Positions 1 to 12,300 of a stretch of DNA of 22,500 nucleotides are shown one piece after another (position 1 is the stretch's first letter; every line of letters starts with the position of its first letter). Location: NCBI GenBank assembly GCA_002284615.2, contig MU069854.1, forward strand, positions 137,933 through 160,432, written 5' to 3'. A program made the position numbers and the translations under genes. Below the pieces are notes generated by a model. The model had not been told where the DNA came from. It was given only the letters and a program-made list of their open reading frames with translations, and made no database searches. Origin of the DNA: Dunaliella salina. Lineage: Eukaryota; Chlorophyta; Chlorophyceae; Chlamydomonadales; Dunaliellaceae.

Positions 1-180
1 GTGTCCCATTAAGCAAGCAAGATGCGCATGCTGAGACTCCTGTGTCACATTTAGCGAGCAAGATGCGCATGCTGAGACTCCTGTGTCCCATTAAGCAAGC
101 AAGATGTGCATGCTGAGACTCCTGTGTCACATTTAGCGAGCAAGATGTGCATATTGAGAATCCTGTGTCACATCAAGCAA
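1..180. repeat. 41-bp minisatellite with alternating 82-bp higher order
   Basis: Units start at 1, 42, 83, 124 and 165. Odd units begin gtgtcccattaagcaagcaa and even units gtgtcacatttagcgagcaa; both share gatgygcatgctgagactcct. The array lies in the intron after e32 and runs off the left end. Confidence 0.9.
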
Positions 181-196
181 GCCACATGCTTCTCAC

Positions 197-303
197 ATTG
201 GTGTGTAGGTGGGGTCAAACTCCACTTGGAACTGCCCTGTGTCTGCCCCAGAGTTAGTGTTGTCCACCCGGACTCTCCAACCTACAGTTCTGCTCGAGGA
301 GTC
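197..303 (-). CDS. Exon e32 (35 codons + 2 nt)
   Basis: It runs from TTACATGCAG|GACTCCTCG to ACACCAAT|GTGAGAAG, phase 0 to 2. It encodes DSSSRTVGWRVRVDNTNSG and FQVEFDPTYTP. Its 5' half plus acceptor is duplicated 112 bp upstream in a copy that now has an in-frame stop. The gene continues below position 1. Confidence 0.8.
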
Positions 304-3300
304 CTGCATGTAAGGTCACAGAGCAGTGAATTTGTATTAGGGTTTTTAAGTTGTCTGCCCCAGGACTTGTGTTGTATACCCGGACTCTCTAACCTACAGT
401 TATGCACGAGGAGTCCTGCATGTATGACCATGGAGCACCATGGAGCATAAGTTCATCGGATGAGACAGGTGATCTAGCCATGCAGCTCTGAGTCGCCGCT
501 GACCAACAATGGGTGCTTGTGTGCGAGCATAAGGCAGCTCGCCTAATGAGAATGACTTGCACAGCAGTGCTTCTCTGCCAAGGCTTATACTCTTAATTCC
601 TTGAACGCGCATTGCGACTTTTACTGGGTACACATCTTTTGCAAACTTATAAAACTTTCTCGTGGTTGCTTAATTACATCACAGCCTAGCAGCTACGCTC
701 TGCGACTGATGGTTTCCTTTTGCAAAACCTGTGCATCTTTGGAATTTATTCTGCAGCCCGTTCTTGCCTGCTGGATGTTGGCGTTGAAGTCTGCAACACG
801 GATGAAGTGCACGACCATCCGCGAGGCGGAGGCGGAGACCACAGATGCCTCAAAAACGTTGTTTGAGGTGGTGGCTTCCAAGCTCATGACCTGCACCAGC
901 AGAGGAGGGAGCGCACAAAGCTGAGCACGGGTGTAAAAATCATACACTGCCTTCTCAACCTGGTGCATACTGAATGCAGTCAACTTGCTCAGGGACTTCA
1001 TGCGGGGCAAAATAGAAGGTCTCACCAGCCGGAGTACGCCCTCACCGTCTCCGGCAAACGCGTGAATTTGCGGATTCATAACAGAACCTCCTTGCAGGCA
1101 CGCAGCACCACAGTGCTCCTCAGCAGCAGGCACACTCACACAGGTGCCTTGCAGCCCAACAAAGGCGTCTTTGCTACGCAGTTAACATATCCATCTTCTT
1201 CTCTAACTGCGGTACCTAATGCTTTTGCAGCAAATTCTCCATATGTTCTTCACCAGCCATGTAACTGCGTGTTCATGCCAGCCACTGCGCATGGAGGCCG
1301 AGAGACAAGACACTCTNGTCTGTTAGCAAACCATGAAGGTGTTCACTTGAAAGAGCTCAGGCATGCACCCCTGGAGTGCTGGAGTTGCTTAAGGATGTCT
1401 CTCTCTCTCCAGACTGGACATTATGGGACCTAAAACGCTTCTCAACCGAGCTAAAGGACCCGCTTTGTGCTGGACGGCGTACCTGCTCATATTCATCGCT
1501 GTCTGTAGGAACGAANCCCCAGCCTAGTACTTCTGCCTCGAAGCCGCCCCAGTAAGAGCCCGCGGGCTTAACAGGGCCGTCAACAGACAGAGAATACCTG
1601 CAAGAATAAAACGGGCCTTTCACATTAGACGATGTCTAACAGTTCATTGGATCTTCAACAAGCATGCTTGGGAGCGCAGCAAGGGTGCAGCTGCGGCACT
1701 AGCTTGTGGCCTGGACAATGTCCAGGCGATGCCCAAATTCACACCCCTTCAAAGGCTGCCAGCCTCAAGGGGAGAGGCACACTTCAAATCCAGACTTATT
1801 GCTGCATCTTACTGCTCCAAAGCTTGCCATTTGAAAGGCTGCCAGTCCCAAGGATAGAGGCACACCTGAAATCCAGACGTTTTGATAGCATCTCAATACT
1901 CCAGAGCTTGGCAGTCTGTATGGAGCGCACCTGACATCCAGTCTGCTCTGGGTGTCCAGTTGCTCAGGAGCAGCATACCCAAAGCCAGCCACGCTGAGAG
2001 ACACAGGCCATGTGCCAACAGGCAGGGGAGGGGGTGTCACCACAAGGGTCGGGTATGTGGCATTGCCTTGCACCGCGACAACGCTGCCCAGCACTCCATT
2101 CACCTGTCCAGATGTCAAAAGGGTGGGAGCAGGCGGGATGGAGCACTTTTTGTGAAAAACAATAAACTCCATAACCTTGTCAGAAAGGACACGACTCTAA
2201 GTAGCCCTCTGCGCTTGCCTAGGCTACCAGGTGAACAGCATGTTCCCGGGCCAGCACGCGTTCTGCGGAACCCGTTTGCTGTGCAAACTCTCACCCTGAA
2301 CTCGTAGTCTGTGGCATTCATGCTCTCTGCCAAAAATAAGCCGGTGACCTCGAAGGGCGATGAACTGCTGATGGTGTCCGGCAGTGGCGCTGCAAATACG
2401 GATGGCAGGGGGGGGGTGAGCGAGGGGTGACACATGGCTGCTGGGCGGCAACATCTTCACGAGCACAAGACTGCTACATGCCACCAAATCCTACAGCAAT
2501 GGGACAAGACTGTGGGCACAAGGCTGGACCCACATTGAACAAAATTCTACACGGATGGGGCAAGACCTGGGTGAGCATGCATCAAGCCACAGCAGCAGCT
2601 TGATTGGGAATGCAATTTCATGTTTTCTCCCTTTCCCATGAGAGTGTGAAAGTGGGGCTGTTGAGAGGAGCGATGGATCGAAGCTGCAGACGCGCTTACC
2701 TGTCAGCTCAGGAGTGCGGTATGCGGAGTAAATGTAAGAGCACGTGGGTCCCATCAGGTCCACAGTCTCTGACTCCCATGCATTGTCAGGCGAGGTTGGG
2801 AGCTTGACCTGGACACCTTGCTGTGCCGGGCAGTTGTGTTCCGCCTCTGCCCCATTAACATACACGCTGATAGCCATGGGTGCACCTGATTGGACCGGGG
2901 TGACCTGTAAAACAAGCAGCAGCAGGTGTGCACGAGGTCAAGCAGCAGCTGGTGTGCACAAGGCGCTTGCCTGAGCTGCAGGGAATTTTCGAGGAGTTCT
3001 TCCAGGGACAGTACAATGTTTGGCTCGAGGCACACGCGAAAACTTCATAATACCCGCGTGTTGTATTTGTGTGTTACATCTGTATGACGTATGGCACCTT
3101 AACAGATACAGCTACTTTCCATGCAAGCATGCACACCGGAAAGTAACACCATTTAAATCCCAGAACAAGCACATGTTTGAACTACAAACCAAAACTTGTC
3201 GAAAGAAACCACCCAATCATAAACAAAGGAGCCATAGGAAGAAGGCACACACCTGCTGGTACGCTGGGGTCAAAGCACGTACACAAGCACTACCTAATGC

Positions 3301-6300
3301 ACTTCTAGGCAAATTTTGGGGTACAATTTAGACGCGCACTAGGAAGCCCCGGTCCCTTTGGCAGAATCCCAGCTATTGCGTCCTTGGCTTCTTTGCACCA
3401 GCCTGCTTGCCCATCTTGAAAGCACAGGGTCTCTCAGGCAGAATCCCTGCTACTGCGTCCTAGGCTTCTTGGCACCAGCCTTCTTGCCCATCATGCAAGC
3501 ATGGATGCTCACCTTGTGCCAAGGCAAGTCCTGAAAGGAGGAAGTCTTGCTCACCTCATGCCATGGGCCTGCTCACCTTCCGCCTTACGGCCTGCTCACC
3601 TTATGCCAAGGCAAATTTTGGAGAACAATCAAGACACGCACCAAAACCTGCTCACCTTGTGCCAAGGCCTGCACAAGCGCTACCTATAATGCACTTCTAT
3701 GCAAATTCTGGATAAATCAAGACGCGTACTCGGACCTGCTCACCTTGTGCCAAGGCAAGTCTTGAATGGAGGAAGAGCCAATAGCCCAGCGCAGCTCTAC
3801 CTTTGCAGCACCCGCATGCTCGACATGTGTCACCTGAATATACGATGCAAAGGTTGAGGGCTCAACATTCGTTGCCTGAACAAACAGTGTGAAGGTTGAG
3901 GGCACCTCACATGGGTGGCAGCTGGGTTCAAGTCAAGACTTCAAACTCGTGCTCCAGGACAAAATAGTAATGTTCTTTAGGATATCCATGCTGCAAAGTG
4001 TAGGCCCGCACAGACACACACTGCTCAAGGATTGCCCAGTAGTAGTGTGCACTCAGGGGGAGAACTAACGAGATTGCACCAAAAACATGTGCACAAAAAA
4101 TCTGCACAGCAAGAGAAATTGCGAGGCGTAACTGCTCACATCCACAGGTGTAAGCAGCTTCCTGTTGCTTGAAGGCAACAAATTGTGGTGCGTCAGCTGA
4201 TCGAGTAGGCAGTTACCGAGGCAACAGGTGGTATGGGACACCAGCAACAATTAGAAGTGATCATTAACACTAAAAAAGTATTACTCACTGGACTTCTATC
4301 ACTAGTTCTTAATTCTGGAGCCTTAAGAGTGATGGCATCCACCAACACTTACCACGAACTGGTGCTGCCCTTCTGGGAATCTAGATGTGACAGTTCGAAC
4401 GTTGGGGTAGTCTGCCCCAAGGATGCGGTTGCCGTTCATAAACAACGCACAGTTGTCGTCGCAATCCAGCTCGAAGGTGTAGTTTTGAGTGGCGGGGAGC
4501 GGGAAGCAAAGGGGGACAAAAAAGGGGGGGGGGGGGGGGAGTGCTTGCCAGAAATGCCAAGTTGTAGCCCAAAACTGGAGGCCTCTCCTTGCAGTAAAGC
4601 ATTTTGGGCAGACAAGTGGATGGTGCCAGAATTGGAGAGCAATTGACATGTGCTTACTGGTACTTGCATTTACTTGCAGTCAATTGCAAGCTGAAGCTTA
4701 TCAAGCAGACTGAAATCCATGTTATTGCTTTGATTTACATCCATCTGCAAGCATGAGCTCATTAGGCAGGTACAAACACGTCATTAGGCACTCAGAAGCA
4801 CGTCCAATTGCATGCATGAGCTTATCAGGCAAGCAAAAACGCACCTCCAGCAGGTTCAGCAGTGGTTTCGCACATCCTGACTGGGACACACAGCACAACT
4901 TTAAAGACAAAGTGTTTTGTGTGGCATCCTGGGCATGCCTTTGGCTCGAAATTGGCTCATAATGCTGGACGTTAGTGACACAACTGGGCCATTTTTTTTA
5001 CCTGTAGGTAAAAGGTAAACCTGGATGCAAAGAAGTCACCATCGACTGGCTCCCCGGGGCCACTGCTGCCCCAGTATTTGTATACGTTGTCTTCCAACCG
5101 CGCAATGTCTGCATGTAGCAAAAAGCAGGAAGACCAAAGCCCCTCATAACCCTTTCCGTCATTCAAAATCCACATTGTCTTCCAATCGTGCAATGTCTGC
5201 ATGTAGCAAACAGCAGCAAGACCAAAGCCCCTGTTGGACTCCAAGAACCACATTATCTTCAACCCCGCAATGTCTGCATGTGGCAAACAGCAGCAAGACC
5301 AGAGCCCCTGGTGACCCTTTCGGTCATCTAAGAACCATATTATCTTCCAACCGTGCAATGTCTGCATCAGTGTTTCTATTTTTGGATTTTGGAAAACCTA
5401 GATTGCATGCCTCACCCAAATATGCCCATTTCTAAAACCCTCCTTTTATAGCTTTAGCCCACATGCCACCAGCCTGCCAGGAGGCCTGCGGCCTCCCGGC
5501 CATGAAGTCCTTGGCATGATCTTACACACCACCATGCAAATCATGATGGAAATAACGCTCTTCGTCTGTGAGCTCTGCCCCCTTGTCCAAGCGCTGCTGC
5601 CCTGTCCTTCTGTGCCTGCTGCCAAGCTGCTGCGCGCTCCCTGTGCTTCTTGCCCTTCTCACGCGCGCTCACACACCTTGCCCGGCTTCGAAAGCTAGTC
5701 TTGCAGAGGATGCACTTTGCCAAGTACTCATTGTTGGCAGCAAGACCAACATCCTTAAGCCAATGTTTGCGCAAGGGGCAGTTGGGAGGGTCATACCAGG
5801 ATGCTTGAAACCCATTGGTGAGACTATGTGTTTTCTTAGTGAGTGGAAGGTATTCTAAGGCATTTCGACCCCTTTTTCACCCAAGCCCTTCGAGGCCCCT
5901 AAATTCCCATTTTATAGCTTTCCAAATTGCTGGAAAACCCGGATTTTATGACCAAAGCCATAATATGGCGCCAAAAGGGAAGCACTGGTCTGCATGTAGC
6001 AAATAGCGGCAAGCCCAGAGCCCCTGATGACCCTTTCGGTCATCAAGATCCACATTATCATCCAACCGCGCAATGTCTGCATGCAGCAAACAGCAGCAAG
6101 AAAAAACCCCTTTTGATACCCCCGATACCCTTTTTGACCATTCAAGATCCGCATGTCTTCCAACCATGCAATTTCTCCATGAACCAAGCAAGACCAAAGC
6201 CCCTGCATGCCTGTTGGACGCCCAAGATGAGCCTTGAGCTCTGGGCTGCAAGTACCACAGCTGGCAGGAAGCACAGCGGGATGAAAAAAAGGAGCATTCA

Positions 6301-9300
6301 TGCACTACAACTGGCAGGCATGTCTGGGCACATGCACAACAGTTGGCAGACAGCACAGCAGGGTGAGTCAAATACTGATGGCTCATGTTTCGAAAGAAGT
6401 GAAGCCCATGCACCCCATTGTGCTGCACAATCCAATTTTGGTAGGTGAGATGGCCAATTCATGCCCCACTCACTTGGGCTAGCTAAGGTCTCGATGGCAG
6501 GGATGCTGTATATGCACGTGTGAGCTGCCAGCACTTGTCAGTGGTCAGCGCATGCACCACTCACCTGGGCTAGCAAAGGTCTTGGTGGCTGGGAAGCAGT
6601 ATGTGCCATGTGTGAGCTGCNATTACTCAGCCAGCGCTTGTCAGTGAAGTGGTCAACGCATGCACCGCTCACCTGGGCTTGTGAAGGTCTCAATGGCTGG
6701 GAAGCTGTATGTGCCTTGAGAAAGCTGCCAGTACTCGGCCAGCACGAGTCCAAACATGGGCGACGGCAGGCAGGTGAGGTGGTGGGTGGACACGTCCACC
6801 ACATCACAGGGCAGGCTGTTGATGCGCACCACATTTTGGTCAGGGTAGGTGACATTGAAGCCAACGGAAGCGTCGGCAGTGGTGAGAGTGAGTGGGTTAC
6901 CGCCCTCCCGGGAGCCTGCAGGACAGACAGCAGCACACAAAAGCAACCTCCTTGGCGCTTGGTGGTAGAAAGCATCGCTTTTGACATCAGCCTCAACCAT
7001 ACCCCAGGTGGATGTCATTGAGGTGAGCACGGGACTGGTGAAACTCAGCGATGCGGATGGCATCTTGTATGCCTGCCAAGAAGCTACAAGCTTGAAAATG
7101 ATGTGGACTGTATCCTGTAGGCTTGTCAAGAAACTACTAACAGTGCTACTCAGAGCTCCTGGAGAAAAGCTGCAAGTGGATAATGCACTAGTGCAGAAAG
7201 CTGTGCCTCGCACAATCAAGGAGAGGAAAAAGAAGCCTGTAAACAGAAGCCACTCTGCCTTGCACCAGGCTTTCACACATGCAGCCAAGGCGGAGGAAGG
7301 CAAGAAAGAAGGGCCAGTGCTTTGGGGAATGACCTGTTGCGCAACACTGCCGTCACAGTGAGGTTTTATAAGTTTTATCATCAGAAAGTTGTTCAAAAAT
7401 CACCTTCAATCTGATGCCTTGACTCTCCAAGGACGCCACGGACGCAAGATGCAACACATCAGTGTCTTGAGGGCCACTCACCAACAAAACCTGCTGAGCT
7501 GCTGATGACCAGGGGTAGCTCAAAGTCTCCGGCTCCAATTGAGTCGGCTATGGACAGCTCATCATTAAACTGCGTGAGAAGTAAAAACAGAAATTCCTTG
7601 TCCTTTAAGAGCATTGGGAGGATGCCACGCTCAAGATGCTGGGGCAACTTTTGCTGTCTGCTCATCTTTCTTTAGAGGCACCAGAGGTGCTGCCAAATGG
7701 GGCTTTGCATTGCTGTGTTGGAAGCCTTCCCCAGGGATTGGGCTTCAGGGTCTGAGGTTTGGGATTTAGGGTCAGGGTCTGTGTTTAGGGTTTAGGTCGA
7801 GGGGTTGGATAGACAAAAAGGTTTATGGTCAAGGAGTTAGATAGACAAAAAAGGCTCGTCTTTGGAGGCAGGCAGACAAGCTGCACCCATCCAGCTGTGG
7901 AAACATAATACACTGCAGGGCTTACGACGCTGCAGCTCTTACAAACGGAGAAGCCTACGCAGGACACACAGCATGCATCCAGGAAAGACCCAACAGTCAG
8001 TGCTGAAATTAAGAGTGCGTCCCACTAGCTCTCATATACACGTATAAATGGCGCACGGCCATGATGTCTGGCAGCGTCAGAACGGAGCAAAACAAATAGC
8101 AAAACAGCCTCTTCCTCCTTTTCATCATCTTCTTCTTCCTCCTCCTCTTTCATACTCTGCAGGGAGACGGATGAACTCCTACTGGCCTCACCTTTCGCAA
8201 GGTCACCGTGTATTGGCCGGATGACACTTCGGGCACAGGGAAGGTGATGGAGGTGCGAGATCGCTCGAGGAACGTTACAGGTATGGTGGCCTGCAGCGGC
8301 AGGCAGGCCCAAAGAAAGCTCATACACAAGCATGTGCTTTCATCAGCACAGGTGCAAGGCAAATGCACATCGACAACAAGGCAGGGGTTGAGGCGTGTGG
8401 CCTTGCCCAGCCAGGGTACAAGGATACAGATGATCTGGCGGTGGGCTTGCATGGGGAAGACGGGCTCGCATGGGGAGCACCTCCACCGTGCAGCTGAATG
8501 TTTCCACTCTGCCAGATCAGTGTCAGCAAAAGTTGTGGAGGCCCTCCCATGTGACTGCTCACATGCATAGACACAGACATGCATTGCCTGGGGTGCACAT
8601 CAATCTTGCACTTCTTCTCTCACCTCCGTCCTGCCAGCCAAACCACAGATGATAACTCACCCACAGGGCACCCGCTGTGCTGCTCCTGCTGCTGGTGTCA
8701 GTGTGCATTTCACTGTGCATGGGGCCCCCATGAGAGATCCTCTCTCGCAGTTGAACCTCCACAACTTGGCCGAACCTTTCTCCGCTGATCGTGATCTGCA
8801 TATGTCACAAACACTCCAATGGTTGGTGCCCTTAACAAAGCATGTTTTTGCACAGCTGGTGAATCATCAGCCCATGACCTTCATGGTCCATGATGTGCTC
8901 ATTTTTGATGGTGTCAAATCACATCCAGTGTGCATCACAATCGGTGAGCACCCCTAGAGGCAGCATTCACATCACTCGTTCCAGCAAGGCGCTCGGCGGC
9001 TCTTCCGCTTTCCTCTTGGCCAGATGTAAGGCTGTCTGCATACCGAAACAAGTACCTTGATGACAAGCTCCGGTGCAAGGCTCCTTTTTTTTGCTTACCT
9101 CTTGGCCAGCTGCAGCGCGCGGCGGTGAGACGCTGTGCACCTTTGGTGTAAGGCTGTCTGCGTACTCAAACGTGCACCTTGATGCCTCACAGGCAGACCT
9201 GGACAGGCAGCCCAGCAAAAAAGGTCGTTGAGCCCGCATTTGTGACGTGTGGCTGAAGCAGCTGTGCACTGTACCCGTATTTCATCCCATCTTTTCTCCA

Positions 9301-12300
9301 CACGCTATACACCTGCAGATCTGGCCAACCCTAGTTGCTGTGATCCCACAGTTGCGACGTACGGCTGAAGTAGCAGTGCACATGCATCCAAACCTTCAGG
9401 AGCCTGCCTGTTCCAATACTAACAACACAAGCCAGCACATGTTCTGTGTTGGAAAAGATGGCGCATAGTACTCACATTTCAAGCCAGCACATGTTTGCAA
9501 TGGTGAAAAGGCTGCACTGGTAGGATTTCCATGGGTTCAGTAGGCTCAACAAGCATCTTTAAGACTTACCGCGCGTTCTCCAAGTCGCTCCAGCACTCAA
9601 ATTTGAGCACATCATTCAAGCCAGCATCACATAGGACCACCTGCAAAGGCAACACCACAGTGGCCAGCTTTTAAAGGCTTGAGCACTTTACATCACTTCT
9701 GCAAATTCTGATTGCAGCCTCCCCAAACCAGCAGGCCCTCCCCTTCCCACGCAACTGCCTGCCTTACAAACCAAGTGCACCATAGGAGTCAACCATGGGC
9801 AAGGGATTCTAAGTTGGTGGCTCCTTTCGGATAAAGCGGGGCAGGTGAAGGTGTCAACGTGGAAAGCCTTTGACATGCTCTATTCCGACAAAACAGGACA
9901 TGTGAAGGTATCAGCATGTAAAGGTGTCAGCATCAACAAACTCTTCTCACCTCCACTTCACCCGGTGGTGTGGGCATGGGCTGGGTCTTGCTGGCCATGG
10001 GGTCGTTGGCAGTGGCCTCTGTAGGAGGGTTTGGAAGAAAAGCAGGCTCACTGAAGCGAACAGGTGCAACTCTGGTGACATATTTGTGCATGCCAGTACA
10101 TGCAGTGGGGTCCAAAGAGCGCTTGGCTCGCCCACAGGCTCATGCATTACTTGCGGGCATGATGTAAGAGCACTCCTAACAGGCATGATGTGAGAGCATG
10201 CCTTGCTCCTGAGAGTAAGGTTGCCAATCAAAGTGAGGAAACCAGTGTCAATTCAGCCAGTGGATTTCAAAGCAGGCAGGACTTGAGGGCAATCCTTGCA
10301 GGCACAATGTGAGAGCGAGGCAGCGCTCTGCATTTTTCACGACAGATTCGCTACGTCATGCTTGTGTTGAAAGCAAACGGGACGCCACATGTACAATGCA
10401 GAGGAGGCAGGACACCGCACCGCGTTCCTTCAGTGAAATTCACAACAAAGGCCCAACGAACCAAGGCAGGCAGCGGACCACACCACGGGCAAGATGTACC
10501 CATAAAGCGAATAGCTACAAGCAAGACAAACCCACGTGTTGCCGTGTGGGGCCTTGTGATGCATGTGAGCTGCGTGGCTGAAGCCTCTGTCACGTCACTC
10601 AGGATGAAGGTATGTGACCCCTCCCTTTCCTTCCTACTGGATGATGGCAAACTCACGTGCTGCCAGGTGGGGCCGTGTGACGCATGTGAGCTGCGTGGCT
10701 GAAGCCTCCGTCACATCACACAGGATGAGGCCATTCAGGAAGGTGGTGGAGGTGGGCACGCCGATGACCACCACGTTTTTGTCGGGCACCTCCGAGAAAC
10801 CTGTTTTTGGTGAGAGACACAGCACAAGCACGCAGAGTTGATCAACTCCTTGTATAAATGTGCCATTCATATCAGCTTTTTGGCAGGTATAAAACAATAT
10901 GTACGTCTATACATGGAACCTGCCAACCCAACACATGTGTTGTCATCCACCCAAGGAGGTGTTTGCAGATGTGCATCACCATTCATGGTGGCGACGTTGC
11001 GACGGTGGGGGGTAAGGCATGGGCATAGACATTCCTCGTCTAAATGAGCCTTAACTGTTCCTCATGATCTTCCCACCGGCAGGGCGCATCAAAGGATTAA
11101 CGCATTCATTGGGTGTTCCCACCAAAGCATACAAGGTACTTCTGCTCTTATCCTGCCAATCGGCAATGTGCACCAAGCGATGCTCATAGCGGCACACCTA
11201 GCGATGTGCGAAGCATGATGCACTGTGGCGCACCAAGCGACGCACGATGGTGCACTGAGTGATGCACACATGTGATGCACCGTGGTGCACCAAGCGCATG
11301 TGAAGCATGATGCGCTGTGGCGCACCAAGCGACGCACATGTGGTGCACTGTGTGATGCATACGCATGAAATCTGCTGCTTAATATGCTTGATGTGCTGAT
11401 GTGCTCTGGACAGCCTACTCCTGATACTTAGCCCTCCAGGAGAGATGCTAACCTGCTCCACACTTCCCTTTTAAAGGGATGCTGCACACTCTTCCCTTTC
11501 ACAGGCAGGCTGTACACTGCCCGTGCCCAGCCTGCTCTGCCAGTTCAGACTTCCTGCTCATGCAACGCTGCCCATGTGACATGCTGTGCTAATTCAGGTT
11601 TCCCATTCACACAACATTGCTTGTACGGCATTGCTGTGCCAGTTCAGGTTCCACACTCACGTTACACTGCCCATGTCACACGCTGTGCCAGTCCAAGTTC
11701 CCATTTTACGCAACACTGCCCATATGATATGCTGTTCCCCCTTGCAACTTCCCATTCACAAACCACTACCCTTCAGTTAGTGGTTTGTGAACCACTAACC
11801 AAGTGGTTCACAAACATTTCATGAACCACTCCCAAAGGTGTGGGAGTAGGTTCCTACACTCCCACCCCTCTCCAGAGGACATGCTGTGCTGCTCTGAAGC
11901 ACCCATCCACGCAACATCACCCCTCAAATATGCTGTGCCGCTCCACACTTCCCATCCACTTGACACTGCCCTACATACACGCAGTGCCGCCCCACACTTT
12001 ACAGCCATAAAACGTGCTACCCATAAAACATGCTGTGCTGGTCCGTACCAAGCACCACATCCGCAAATTCCATGCACCCACCTGACCCAACAATCCTCAG
12101 GATTGTGTTGCCTGGCCTGTATCAAGCACCAAAAATCCACTCCCAATTTCCATGCACCCACCTGACCCAGCAATCCTCAGGATTGTGTTGCCACCAATCG
12201 AGCCCGCGGCAGGGCCCATACCCGTGATGGCCGTTCTTGCAGTTACAGGTGCTGTGTACACGAGGGTCGGGCCATCCTCCATGTGGACCACAGGGTAATA

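Noticed and set aside
5480..5496. Perfect 7-bp hairpin ggaggcc-tgc-ggcctcc
   Set aside because: It is short, lies inside the transposon-like insert and is not at its ends; no function can be argued.
8025..8333. Minus-strand frame with a poly-Glu/Asp stretch
   Set aside because: It is the translation of a GAA/GAG-rich intron tract after the e20 donor; the frame differs from e20.
8661..8795. Alternative Cys-rich frame through e19 (NCERGSLMGAPCTVKC)
   Set aside because: It would join e18 only by breaking phase and hits a stop at the start of e20; the ITISGERFG frame is IPT-like and fits both neighbours.
10536..10610. A separate functional exon (mutually exclusive with e15)
   Set aside because: It copies only the 3' part of e15 and has no convincing acceptor, so I list it as a repeat.
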